Shown: positions 22,727 through 33,574 of the stretch, in pieces | Numbering within the stretch: the first letter of the stretch is position 1 | Layout: each line of letters begins with the position of its first letter | Assembly (NCBI GenBank): GCA_002049455.2 | Contig: KV918890.1 | Location: 124,001 to 188,000, forward strand | Length of the DNA: 64,000 nt | Source of the DNA: Porphyra umbilicalis | Lineage: Eukaryota; Rhodophyta; Bangiophyceae; Bangiales; Bangiaceae | Reading direction: 5' to 3' | Notes under the pieces: generated by a model | Seen by the model: the letters and a program-made list of their open reading frames with translations, nothing else | Databases searched by the model: none | Told to the model about the DNA's origin: nothing | Position numbers and translations under genes: made by a program

Positions 22727-24856
22727 CAACAATAATTAAATGCACATTGGTACACATTGAAACAAAAGCACGTGTATGCATGATATCCACAGTGTGCTAA
22801 CCAAGTTATGTCAAGGCAGCTCTCGTTAACATATATTTCATTAATACTACACCTACTGTTTCATCTATCTGGAGGCGACGTGGTCGTAGCTTACATCTGT
22901 AAGCTACCCATAGGCTTGTGAGAGTGATTGTCAGCCAATAGAAGTGCAACCTGATCCAGGTTTTTTCCTGGATCCCAGCTCCCACAGAACCGGATTACGG
23001 TGTGTCAAAGTGCGGCCGACCGACCGCGAAACTCTTGCTGTGGGTGTGAAGTCATGGCGCTCGAGATGACTGGATATCCAGGAAATGTTTCCCGTAGGGA
23101 CGGCGGCGGCGCGTCGAGGGGGCAGGCTGGCAGCGCCGCTGCGATGCGGCGTCGATGGTGCCGGGCGCGTCGGTGCCCCCCCGCGGGTCTGTGTGGCGTC
23201 GCCCGGGTGGACGCGCGGGGGCGACGCGCGCGGGGACCTGGTGGGTGGCCGAGGCCGCGAACGAGGGCGCCCGCGCCCTGCGCGGCGCGCAAATCGAGGC
23301 CAGATGCTGACGCGCCGCGCAGGGGTCGGCCAGGCCCCCCACCCCCGCCGCACACGAGCTCCCGCCCGCCACCGGGTGCCCGTCCACACATGCACCGCCG
23401 GGCGGCGGGGGTTTGAGCCGACCGCGCAGCCGCAGCGGGGCGGCGGCCCCCCCCCGCCCCCCACCCTCCCTTCCCCCACGGGGTGGGCCCCTCGACGCGG
23501 GGGATGCCCTGCCACCGCCGCGCGCACGCGCCGCGGCCCCGCACCGCCGACTGCGCGCCGGCGGCGGCGGCGGGCGACGGGTCGGCTGGTCGGCCGCCCG
23601 CCTCTGCGCCAACATGCGCCACCCGACCGTCCGCCAGCGCCGCCGCGGGTGGCGGTGCCGCGCCGCGTCGGTCGGCGCCGGCCGCCGCGTCGGCGTCGCG
23701 GAGCCACAAGCGCGGCAAGGCGCCGCCGCCGGCGGCCACCTGTGGCGGTTCCCCCGCCTATTGCCTGTGGGCGCCCCCACCGACGGGTCGGGGGGGCACG
23801 GGAAAAGGGGGGGCGGGGGCACCACTGCCTTGGCGGCGGTCGGCGGCTGGCGCCGCCCGTCGGTGCGGCGGCCGCGCCGCGCCCGCCCAACCGACGTGGC
23901 ATCACGGTGCGCGCCTCGCGGGCGGGGTGCGGTGAGCGTGGTGCGCGCCCTCGGCCGCCTGCGCGCTGTCGTGCGGCCGCGAGCGCCGCCACCAGCGGCC
24001 GCGTCGGGCCCCCCTTGTCCACCGCAACCCGTGGCTGCCCCCGTCGACGACCGGTCCAGCGTCTGTGACGGCGGCGGGCGTGTCGCGCCGCCGCCTTCGG
24101 TCGGCCATGGGGGCGGCTCGCGGGGTGGGGGGGGCCGCGCGGCGCGGCTGCGCCGGTGGCCCGACTCCCGGCGCTCCCTGTGCCGGCTGACGCGGCGCGG
24201 GCGGGCCGGGGGGGGGGGCAACCGGCGGGGGGGGGGGGGGGGCACTCGGTGGCTGAGCGAGTGGGGGAGCCCCCGCTCCGTGTGGGTGTCGGCGCGGGCG
24301 ACGATGGTGGCGACGCCGAGGCCGGGGGGGGAGGGGGACCCGGCGAGGTGCGCGAGCGGCACGTGCCGTGATGGGAGAGCAGTGGCGCACCGTAGTGGGG
24401 TGGGTGTGGCACGATTGGTTTGATTGGTTTCTCATTGGTCTGGGCAATTGTATATGGAGCTTTTTTTTTTTTTTTCTTTGTAGCGCTCCCTTTGCCCTAC
24501 CTATTGGGGTGGCACGCTTCGAGGCTGCAGCTGCTAGTGGTGCTCGTCGCCATTGTTTGTTTCCTTATCTGCAGCCATCAGACAGCAGAATCAGCAAGCG
24601 TGGGACACTGGTCCACAGGAAAGGCAACCAAACACGGGGTAACGGGGCTCGAAACGACCTTGGGGAGGACAAGGTAGAAACGCCACTGTGCGGGGCGACC
24701 GGCCACTGTCAACGACATTTGTTTCGAGCAACAAAGCAATGCAAACGCGTCGGTCCAAGCGAACAAACCCACCGGCACCTATGTGCAAGGCACATTGTAC
24801 AACGGCGGCAGACGGGCAATGTGCAGGCCCGTCGTGCGTCCCCCGCCTTCACTCCC
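22727..24856. other. GC-rich intergenic DNA, no supported gene
   Basis: The first 300 bp are AT-richer and hold the likely 3' end of the preceding gene. From 23,100 to 24,360 the sequence is extremely GC-rich with G or C homopolymers, so overlapping ORFs in every frame are uninformative. One inverted copy of the CCCTACGGGAAA repeat lies at 23,062-23,097. After 24,400 there are repeated GATTGGTTT/CATTGGTC words and a T14 run, near the 3' end of the GMC gene. Confidence 0.45.
23062..23097 (-). repeat. Dispersed CCCTACGGGAAA...CTGGATATCCAG repeat, copy 2
   Basis: On the minus strand this reads CCCTACGGGAAACATTTCCTGGATATCCAG, differing from copy 1 at a few positions. The surrounding sequences are unrelated by eye. 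Confidence 0.6.
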
Positions 24857-26422
24857 TCATTTCCCGCCACCCCCACCGTAGCGGCGGATCAGCCGCGTGA
24901 CCGCGTGCTCCGCGAGCATGTACACGAGCGACATGGGCCCCGCCGAGGGGGGCATGGCCGGGATGGCCGACGCGTCAATAACGTACAGGCTGGCGACGCC
25001 CTTGACGCGCAGTGCCGCGTCGAGCACCCGCCCGACGGCGGCCCCCCCCGCGTAGTGCCCCGCAAAATCCGACGCTTCCCGCACCCAACCCGTGTCAAGG
25101 GCCGCGTCGGCGCCCGGCGCCGTCTCGACCATCCCAAGCGCCGACGCAAAGGCGCGCAGGACCCGCCGCAGGTGCCGCACGCACGCGACGGCCGCCGTCA
25201 TATCGGCACCCGCCTCAAACAGCACAGTGTACGCGGTCGGGGGCGTAAAGACGCTGCTGTCGGCCAGGACGAGGCTCCCACGCGACGCGGGGTTGACGTG
25301 GCACGAGGAGTAAAAGACGGGCGTGCCTGGTGGCCCCCCGAGCGCCGAAGAGGTGGTGCTGATGTACGACCCGCCGCCGGTCGTGAGGCGGCCGAGGCAC
25401 ATGAACGCCGACTGCGCGAGCACCTCGTCGCGGCAACCTTCCCAATCGCGGCGCGACGCTGCCGACGCGAGCAGCGTCGCGTTGTTGACACGCGCGAGGG
25501 GCACGCCGGTGTCCTCACCGCCGACGCCGCAAAAGGAGCGGATCGTCGCCCCCTCCCCGACCGGCAAGTCGACGCGGGGCACCACGCCGGCGGACCGCAT
25601 CGCGGCGGGGCGCCCAATGCCCGACAGCAGCAGCAGCTGCGGGGATCCAAACGGGCCCGCGGCCCGAAGGACGGCCGTGCGGGCGCGGAGGGTGCGCGGC
25701 CGGCCCGCCGGCCCCGCCGACGAGTCGAGCACGTCCACGCCCGTCGCGCGTAGCTGGCGGCGACGGTGCGCACGGTGGCCACCCCGCCCCAACCGCACCG
25801 CCGACACGGTCGCGCCGGTGCGCACGGTGAGGCGCCCCGCGCACGCGCCTTGCAGCACGGGCGCCACATACGCGGTGCACGCGTCGACGCGGCGGCCGGC
25901 GCGGGAGACGGCCAGGCGATTGAGCCACGCCCCCCGCCGCGGGGGCGCTCCCGTCACGTCGTCTACGGCCCGCAGGCCCGCTCGCCGCGCGGCCGCCAGC
26001 CACGCGTCGCCATAGGCATAGCGCAGGCGTGGCGGCGCCACCGCTGCGCCAACCGCTTTGGCGGCGCGCGCATAAGCGCGGCGCGCGGCGGTCGCTTCCA
26101 GGCCCGCGACGCTCCAGTCGGCCGCCCCGTCACCGACCGGTTCCGCCCACTGCGCCGCATTGATCAACGACGAGCCGCAGAGCGTAGATCCCGTGCGCGG
26201 AGTCACGGGGCGGCCGGCGAGGCCCGCCTCAGGCGCAGACGCCCACACCGTGGTTAGTGACGGGGTCGACCAGGCGACAGGCGTTTGGCGGGGGGACCGC
26301 ACCAAAAACTCGTCGGTGGCGTTTCGGTCCACGCCGCGCTCGAGGACGAGGGTGCGAGCCGCTGGGTGGCTCGTGCACAGGCGGGCGGCGAGGGTGCACC
26401 CGGCCGTGCCGCCACTGACAAT
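24857..26422 (-). pseudogene. GMC-family FAD oxidoreductase, main C-terminal part (interrupted gene)
   Basis: GMC flavoenzymes oxidise alcohols, sugars or aldehydes, or act as fatty-acid photodecarboxylases. Visible from the insertion point onward: the rest of the dinucleotide motif (VSGGTAGCTLAARL), GSTLCGSSLINAAQW (GMC signature 1), GSPQLLLLSGIGRPAAM with DLPVGEG (signature 2), and the C-terminal FAGHYAGGAAVGRVLD with DASAIPAMPPSAGPMSLVYMLAEHA, containing the expected catalytic His. The frame is open to TAA at 24857. The N-terminal exon lies 10.3 kb away at 36759-37007; between them is an LTR retrotransposon. Without it the gene would encode about 600 residues. This insertion allele should be null unless the element is spliced out. 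Substrate unknown. Confidence 0.9.
26418..26422. repeat. Target-site duplication ACAAT (left)
   Basis: ACAAT immediately before the 5' LTR is repeated at 36754-36758 immediately after the 3' LTR, the 5-bp duplication expected for a Ty3/gypsy integrase. Confidence 0.97.
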
Positions 26423-27190
26423 TGTGGGGGAAACCCCCTCTCCCCTGATGACGCGATCCCCCCGGTATGAGCCGGGGGAGGGGTCGCCAGCACCCACGCA
26501 ATGCCCCTAGAGGGAGCGGTGTGCGGCGCCCCTTCGGGGCGCCTGCCAGGTGGCTCTCAGGGCCACCCCCGGGTCTGACATCCCCCTTGCCCGAAGGCAG
26601 GGGGGGACAGGGCCTGACGCGAACGAGGGGCCACGCGACCCCTCGATCCGGGCCCCCTAGAGGGGCCTGGAAGCTTGTGGAAGCTCCTCTGGCTGGGGAG
26701 AAGCCCGGGACCGAGATTAGATCTCGGCCACTATCGATATCCCACGAGGACTTCGATCGGAGAGTTGAAAATCTGGGGATAAGTCCCTAGTGATGTATTG
26801 GGCAATTTCAGTCCAAGCTGGCTTAAATCCTGGGACCATATCTCTCTTCCAGTGGAAGGGGGTCCCTTGATCCGTGGCAGGGGCCACCAGGACCCCTCAT
26901 CAGGGACCGTGGCCCGTCGGGCCCCGGCCCCCCTACGACCGTCTTTTCCTGGGTCGGGATTGTGCACGTCCTGCGTCTTGTTTCTGAGGGTATATGAGTG
27001 TATGCTTTGGGGTCATCGTGCGTACTCGAATAAATCAGCGTTGCGTTTGCGTTAGTTCCGGCGTTCTGGTGCGCTCCGCGCCCTGTGATCCAGGCGTTTG
27101 TGTTCTTTCTCCTTTGTGTCGCTCCGCATCCTGTGCTGGGTTTTCTGACGGGGCCTTGCCCCGTCGGCTTTGTGGGCAGAAACCACTACA
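26423..27190 (+). repeat. 5' LTR
   Basis: Begins TGTGGGGGAAACC and ends CCACTACA. It contains a TATA-like TATATGAG at 26991 and AATAAA at 27029, about 40 bp apart, consistent with a compact promoter/polyadenylation region. It also has several short perfect palindromes such as GGCGCCCCTTCGGGGCGCC. Confidence 0.97.
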
Positions 27191-27210
27191 TTTGGTGGAT
27201 CAGCGGGGGA
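27191..27210 (+). promoter_or_regulatory. Probable tRNA primer-binding site
   Basis: TTTGGTGGATCAGCGGGG follows the 5' LTR directly. The TGG at 27193 would pair with a tRNA 3' CCA. I could not identify which tRNA matches, and it is not the common initiator-Met sequence. Confidence 0.55.
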
Positions 27211-27365
27211 CAGGGTCTGGCCCTTCTTGATCAGTCGGGTCTACCCTGTGTCAGTTCTCACGGTGGTCGTTCTGCTGTGCTTTGTCTTGCCCTTGGGTGT
27301 GACTGTTCTGTTGAGATCGTCTTTGAGGATTGATTGTTACCGCAGGAGGACGGAGTCTTCCCGCC

Positions 27366-29387
27366 ATGGACACCACTGGGGTGGCGGAGACCGGCGCCCC
27401 GGGCGCCGGCAACCCGTCACGGGGCGACCGTGACGGAGCTAGCGAGGGCTCGGGGTCTCAGGACCCCGGAGGGATCCCTCCTCGGCGGGAGCGTCAAGCC
27501 GGCACCGCCATGCCGGAGCGTGGCGCGCCGGGAGACGGGGGTGGAGACGGAAGGGTATTCCCGTCTCTCCCCCCCCAAGGAGCGGGGGATGTAGGCGGAA
27601 GGGTATTCCCGTCTCTTCCCCCCCAAGGTGCGGGGGGCGTAGGTGGAAGGGAATTCCCACCTCCTTCCCCCCAAGGTGTGGAGGGTGGAGCCGGAGGGGA
27701 ATTCCCGCCTCCATCTCCTCTACCCCCGGGTAGGCGGGACCAAGCGGTCCCCCGTTTACCCTGGGGCCCATATGACGGGCTGGCGAGAGCCGCCGGCCCA
27801 CCCCGAACACCTCCTCGTGGAGGTGGTGACCGGGCCCCAACGGGGGCCCAAGACGCGGCTGCCATATCGGCAGCCCTACGGGATTCATTGGACGCTTTGA
27901 TTAGCCCGTTACACGATCGACTGTCTCTCATCGAGACAGCCCTCGGGACCACTAGACGGTCCCGACGCCGACGTCGGCGCATGAGTTCCTCCTCCTCGGA
28001 TGGGGAGTACTCCGGGGGAGACGGGGGTCGCCATGTGCCCCGTCGGTCGGTCACCCGTGCCCTAGGGCACGAGCTGGGAGGGGAATCCCACCGTCGGATT
28101 CCCCCTAAGATCGTCCCCGCGGACGACCGCTATGCTGCAGTCTTAGACTGCGCCACTTATGCTTTGGCGAATACCGACACCCGGTACGACCGGACCATGG
28201 CGCACGGCCTAGGCCGTCTGCGTAAGGATGTATCGGCCACTTTTGGCCGTGATGCAGAGTGGGATGGGACGCCCGCCTTAGGCGTCTTCGAATTTCTCAG
28301 CCGCTTCGTAAAAGCGGGTGACGACAATGACGTCTCGGAGGGCCGAGCCCTGTATCTCCTTCCCGAGTTCACTAAGGGTGATCTCAAACGGGAATTGTAT
28401 ACGATCATGCCGTCCCTCCAAGGAGGACGGAGTGGAGAGGTCAGCTCCTACTTGGAACTGATCAACTGGCTCCTCCGCAAATATGCGGATGAGCAGTCGC
28501 TAAGCGACCAAGATGCCATGTTTCATGGGGCCGCCCAAGGGGCGGAGGAAACAGAGAATGAATTCTACGTACGCCTACGGGGGTTACGTCGCCTGTGTGG
28601 ATACATTCACACGGAAGGACAGATGAAAAGTCGCTATATGCAGGGGCTGGGTTGGGAGATTCGCGCCGATGTGCGCGAACATAACACCCCCAACATGCCA
28701 ATGGACCTGCTGGTGCAATATGCCCAGCGGAAGGGGGACGTCTGTCGTAGGCGCCTCCAGGAGCAGAAGGATGAAGAGGACCGACGGGCCGAGGCCCGTC
28801 GGGTGCGTCGTGCTGCTCGACCAGCACCGCGGAAATACGTAACCGCGGTCGTAACAGCCCCACCTCAGGTGGGGCAAGTTCCTCCGGGTCCTTCCCGGTG
28901 GGGCCCACCTAAGGTGGGGGAGGTGTACCCCCCCCGAAGGGACCCCCCGAAGGCTGGGGAAGCTGGTCCATCCCGATGGGGCCCCCCTAAGATAAAGGAG
29001 GCCCCTCAAGGACAGGCCCAAGGGGCTTCCGCTAAGGTGGGGGAAGGGCCTCGAGGGCCTTCCCCACGGACTAACCCCAAGGGGGGAGAAGCGGGTCGCC
29101 CCGGGCGACCCCGGACGAATAACTGTCTCGCATGTAACATGCGGGGGCATTTCTTTCGAGAGTGTCCCCGCCTTGATGCGGGGACAAAGGCTCTGTTGAC
29201 CAAAGCCTTTCTGGAACGGTGCGAAGAGCGCCGCAAAGCGGACGAGCAAGTCCGTAAGGGACAACCGGTCGCGGCGGTGAGGGAACATTATGGTCCCCCG
29301 TGGTCGTCCTCGGACGACTCACCCTCCCCCGAGATGGATGCGGCCGAGCAGGACGAGGAGGACAACTCCCCCTCGGGAAACGAGTAG
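27366..29387 (+). CDS. gag: Gag polyprotein of the Ty3/gypsy element
   Basis: The ATG at 27366 lies in CCGCCATGG; the frame is open a little further upstream but this start has the best context. The 673-residue product has a Pro/Gly-rich N-terminus with repeated 'EFPSLPPQG'-like words, a central helical retrotrans-gag-type domain (around FLSRFVKAGDDNDVSEGRAL to QGLGWEIRADVREH), and a C-terminal CCHC zinc knuckle CLACNMRGHFFREC before an acidic tail. Gag binds and packages the element's RNA into particles. It overlaps the pol frame, which lies in the -1 register, from 29300 to 29387. Confidence 0.9.
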   Translation: MDTTGVAETGAPGAGNPSRGDRDGASEGSGSQDPGGIPPRRERQAGTAMPERGAPGDGGGDGRVFPSLPPQGAGDVGGRVFPSLPPQGAGGVGGREFPPPSPQGVEGGAGGEFPPPSPLPPGRRDQAVPRLPWGPYDGLARAAGPPRTPPRGGGDRAPTGAQDAAAISAALRDSLDALISPLHDRLSLIETALGTTRRSRRRRRRMSSSSSDGEYSGGDGGRHVPRRSVTRALGHELGGESHRRIPPKIVPADDRYAAVLDCATYALANTDTRYDRTMAHGLGRLRKDVSATFGRDAEWDGTPALGVFEFLSRFVKAGDDNDVSEGRALYLLPEFTKGDLKRELYTIMPSLQGGRSGEVSSYLELINWLLRKYADEQSLSDQDAMFHGAAQGAEETENEFYVRLRGLRRLCGYIHTEGQMKSRYMQGLGWEIRADVREHNTPNMPMDLLVQYAQRKGDVCRRRLQEQKDEEDRRAEARRVRRAARPAPRKYVTAVVTAPPQVGQVPPGPSRWGPPKVGEVYPPRRDPPKAGEAGPSRWGPPKIKEAPQGQAQGASAKVGEGPRGPSPRTNPKGGEAGRPGRPRTNNCLACNMRGHFFRECPRLDAGTKALLTKAFLERCEERRKADEQVRKGQPVAAVREHYGPPWSSSDDSPSPEMDAAEQDEEDNSPSGNE

Positions 29388-32300
29388 CGGGTGGGGTTAT
29401 CCCACCCGCCCGGGAGACGCAAGGAGTCGACCGGAGATGCAAGTCATCTCGTAGGGCCGGGAGAAACCGGCCTAGTCGAGTAATGGGGGCCTCCCAAGGG
29501 AGACCCCCAAAGGGAACGCCTTGCGCGTTCATGCCCTCCTCTAGTTACCAACTAGCCGTCCGATTATTCCTGACGGCAGGATTCGATCTCACTACCCGGG
29601 CTATATTGGATACGGGTAGTGGCCCAACGCTAATAGACCGGCGGCTATTGCCGGTCGACACCCCGCTACAACCGCTGGGTGATCTCGCGAAGATGTTCCA
29701 TGATGTCAATGGGGGCTGGCTCCCCATTGTTGGAGCTGTATGTCTTGGTGTGACCCTTGGGGGTCAGACCTCCTACATCTCCTTCGGAGTCGTGAACAAT
29801 ATGAGTGTCCCAGCTATTTTGGGCACCTCCTTTATTGACGTTGCAACAAAAAACATTGCAACACAGGAGCAACATGTGGAACTCCTAGACGGCACCAAGG
29901 TGCCGATCAAACGGAGGGGAGCCCCTAGGGGACGCCCCGATCCCTCCATCTCGGCGGTCTGTGCTTGCCCCGAGGGGCTAACGGCTCAACTGAAGCCGGC
30001 CCGGAAGACCTGGGTTCAACCCGGGACGATAGCCCATGTTCCCGTAAGAAGCACATACACGGGGCATGGCCTCGTGAGAGGGCGACCGCCTTTGTACCAC
30101 AAGCATGGTCTACAGGTCGCCCAAGGCCCTGCCATAATGATGGCAGACGAGCCCATAACCATCCAGGTGATGCACCTGGGTGTTACGCCGTTGCGGCTAA
30201 CCACCGATATGACCATCGGGTACATCGACGCCCACGAGGGGCCGACGTACGAGGTCTCGGAAAGCGAGCTCAAGGAGCTCGCTACACCCCCTAAGGGGGT
30301 AGAGGGTTCACCTCTACCGAAGGTGGATGTTTCTTCGGTGCCGGCGGAGTGGTCGGGGCCCGTAAAGGCCCTCCTCCAAAAGCATTCCTCCCTTTGGGAG
30401 GGAAAGCTCGGCTTAATTCGAGGGGTGGAACACCGAATTCGACTGAAGCCTGGGGCTGTCCCCGTGAGACAACACCCGTACAAGGCCGGGCCGATGGCCC
30501 GGGAGAGAGAAAAGGGTGAAGTCGAGCGTATGCGCTCGATGGACGTCATTGAGCCCGCAAGTGGGGAATGGGCTAGCCCCGTAGTGATGGTACCGAAGCC
30601 TGATGGTTCGGTACGCTTCTGTATCGATTACAGAAAGCTCAACTTGATGACTATCAAGGATGCGTATCCCATCCCACGGATGGATGAATGCATCGACTCC
30701 CTAGGGGACGCCAGGGTGTTCTCCACCCTGGATTGTAATGCGGGTTACTGGCAAATACCAGTAGCCGAGGAGGACAAACATCTCACGGCTTTCACGTGCC
30801 ACTCGGGCGCGTGGCAGTGCGTGCGCCTTCCCTTTGGGTTGTGCAACGCCCCTGCGACTTTCCAACGCGCTATGGATATGATCCTGGCCGGCGTGAAGTG
30901 GCAGATATGTTTGGTGTATCTGGATGATGTGATTGTTTTCTCGGGTTCCCCGAGGAACACTTACAGCACCTTGATGAGGTGCTGACCCTGCTCGGGAAGG
31001 CAGGGGTCACCTTGAAGGCGTCTAAGTGCCACTTCTTCCAGGAGGAAGTGGAATACCTTGGTCATGTGATCCGACCAGGACGGGTACATGTCCTGGAGAA
31101 AAACCTCCGGGCGCTTCGGGGTCTCCGTTATCCGGAAACCCAAACCCAGATGAAGAGCTTTCTGGGTATGTGCGGCGTATATCGCCGCTTCGTAGCAGGC
31201 TTCGCTAAGATAGCGAAGCCACTAACGGCGCTTACAAGCACCAAACTTCCTAAGAAGCTTCCTCCACCCTCAGGGAAGGAGACGGACGCCTTTGAGATGC
31301 TCCGAGGACGTCTATTAGACGCTCCTATCCTAGCCCTGCCCAAGAAGCACGGGCATTATATCGTCGATGTCGACGCCAGCTATGAACAGCTGGGTTGTTG
31401 CCTACAGCAACAACAGTCCGACGGGGAATACCACCCCATCGGCTACTATAGCCGTGCTCTTCTCCCTGCGGAGAAGAACTATTTCGCCACGGAGATCGAG
31501 GCGCTAGGCGTCGTCTGGGCTGTGACCTATTTACGGTCCTACCTAGAAGGTGCGGAATTTGTGGTGCGGTGCGATCACCGCGCCCTGTTATCGGTTCTCA
31601 CTAGTATGAGTCCGAATGCTCGGATTAACCGATGGCGACTCCGACTATCGGAGTACAATTATGAAATACGGCATAAGCCGGGAAAGGATCACAAGGTGGC
31701 AGACGCGCTATCGCGTCTCCCTACAGAGGGTTTGGACACCTCGCCCCTGGACGAGGACATCCCCGTCCTAGCTGTCGAGACCCGGGCCAGTGACGTCTTG
31801 CAAGAAGCGTCACCGGAGGAGGCCCCTATGGGGGCCCTGACGGCCCGAGAGATTATCCTGGGCCAGGCTGAGGACACCTTTTGCCAGGCCAGGCTTAAAG
31901 AGCTCGATGCTCTTTCGCCCCCCGACCCCACGTGGAGTCGTCAGGCGTTCTTCTTCCGAGAAAAGAACGGGCTACTCTGCCGTCGCTCGGTGTACGGACG
32001 GGAAACCCAAGTGGTTATCCCCGAGGCGCTAAAGAAGCGCCTCCTAACTCACCAACACCAGTCGGTGTTAGCCGGGCATCCCGGCTCGAGGAAGATGTAT
32101 AACACCCTCCGTAGGTATGTGTACTGGCCTACAATGGTCGTTGACGTGTACAAGCACGTGGAGCAATGCCCCGCGTGCGCCAAGAACCGTCTCTCAGAGA
32201 GAAAACATACGACGGTGATGAAGTTGTTCGCCGCCGACGAGCCCTTTTCGGGGCTCGCCATGGACCTGTTGGGCCCACTGCCCACCTCTAGAGGGGGGCA

Positions 32301-33444
32301 CAAGCACGTCCTGGTCATCTGTGACCGGTTCACGAAGTTGACAAGAGCGATCCCCCTGAGGGAAGCCACGGCCCTGACCGTGGCCTCAGCCTTTATAGAT
32401 ACATGGGTTGCCGCCTACGGCATCCCCGACACTGTCCTTACGGACAACGAACCGCAGTTTGCCTCGGTATATTACCAGGGCATCCTGGGTTTGCTCGGTA
32501 TAGCCTCGAACTATACCTCGCCTTATCACCCGCAGACGAACGGGCAGGTGGAGCGGTATAACCGCACCCTCGCTCGACAGCTCCGCTGCTATGTGGCAGA
32601 GCACCAAGCCGAGTGGGACAGCCATCTGTCCCTCTTGACAACTGCGTACAATACGCAGGTCCATTCTAGCACTGGGGAAATCCCCTTTTCTTTCGTGAGC
32701 CCGAGGCGGCTCCAACTGATTGGGATTGAGAGGATGCCTCGGCTAAGACAGGCCGAGGAACGACCCGTCGACGCCAGCTCGGCGGCGGAACAATATGTTG
32801 AGGACCTGAAGGCCCTCATTCCCAAGGTCCGGGAGCACCTGGGGAAAGCCCAGGCAGCGTACAAGCGCGCCTTCGACGCGCGCGCTCGAGAGAAGAATAA
32901 CCAGCTAAAAGCTGGGGACTGGGTCTATCTGGATGCCCACTCCCGCTCGCCAAAGAAGCTTGGGTTTAAGACCCAGGGGCCTTATATGGTACTACAGACC
33001 GATGGGTATCGATTCCTGGTAGAGAGCCCCAGGGGCATCAGGACGGTGAGCAGTGACCATGTCACTGGAGCTCCCACGCCCCCGGCAAGGGATGCTACGT
33101 GGACCCGTGCCCTGAAGGCACAGGCCCTCTTTAAGGAGGGGACCCACCTTAAGGATGGTCCCGAATACGTGTTTGAAAAAATTTTCAAACATGGGTGGAA
33201 TGATGACGGGCAATTGAAGCTCTTAGTCAAATGGTTTGGGTTTCCCGAAGGGGAAGCCACGTGGCAATTTGCCTCTTCTCTTCCGAGAGAAGCCCTCCGG
33301 AAATACTGTCACCGGAAGAAAATTAAGCTCCCCGCCTTGACGCGGGAAGGGGTATACTTCTCTGACCAAGTCAAGAAAAGGGTACAAGACCTGCGAGTCG
33401 CTCGGGCGGCCGTAGAAACAAAGGTCACACAGAAGAGGGGCTAA
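29300..33444 (+). pseudogene. pol: Pol polyprotein: protease, reverse transcriptase, RNase H, integrase, chromodomain; frameshifted copy
   Basis: The first frame (29300-30985) has aspartic protease LDTGSGPTLID and RT fingers/palm up to LVYLDDVIVFS (catalytic YLDD near 30915). The second frame (30979-33444) continues RT, then RNase H (VDVDASYEQLG ... CDHRALL), an HHCC zinc finger (HQHQSVLAGHPG ... CPACAK), the integrase DDE core (MDLLGPL, TDNEPQF, NGQVERYNRT) and a C-terminal chromodomain (LLVKWFGFPEGEATWQ). The frame breaks within TTCCCCGAGG near 30948-30952, consistent with loss of one base. Pol is presumably expressed by -1 frameshifting from Gag, since its frame overlaps Gag by 88 bp and lacks a good ATG. 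The chromodomain may steer integration to modified chromatin. Confidence 0.95.
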
Positions 33445-33574
33445 GCCCCTTTATTCCCTACGGGGCCCTCTCGCACTCTCCCCCACAGTGCGGCACCTCC
33501 CTTTACAAAGGGCGGTGAAGGGTAACACAACCAAAGACCGAGGGACAGGGGTGCCAAGCACCCCTGGTGACAAG

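Noticed and set aside
22931..24412. 493- and 436-codon minus-strand ORFs
   Set aside because: Low-complexity Arg/Pro/Ala translation of GC-rich DNA with no recognisable start, domain or splice structure.
29300..29387. Gag-Pol overlap as a damaging frameshift
   Set aside because: An overlap with Pol in the -1 register is a normal expression strategy for LTR elements, so it is not counted as a break.
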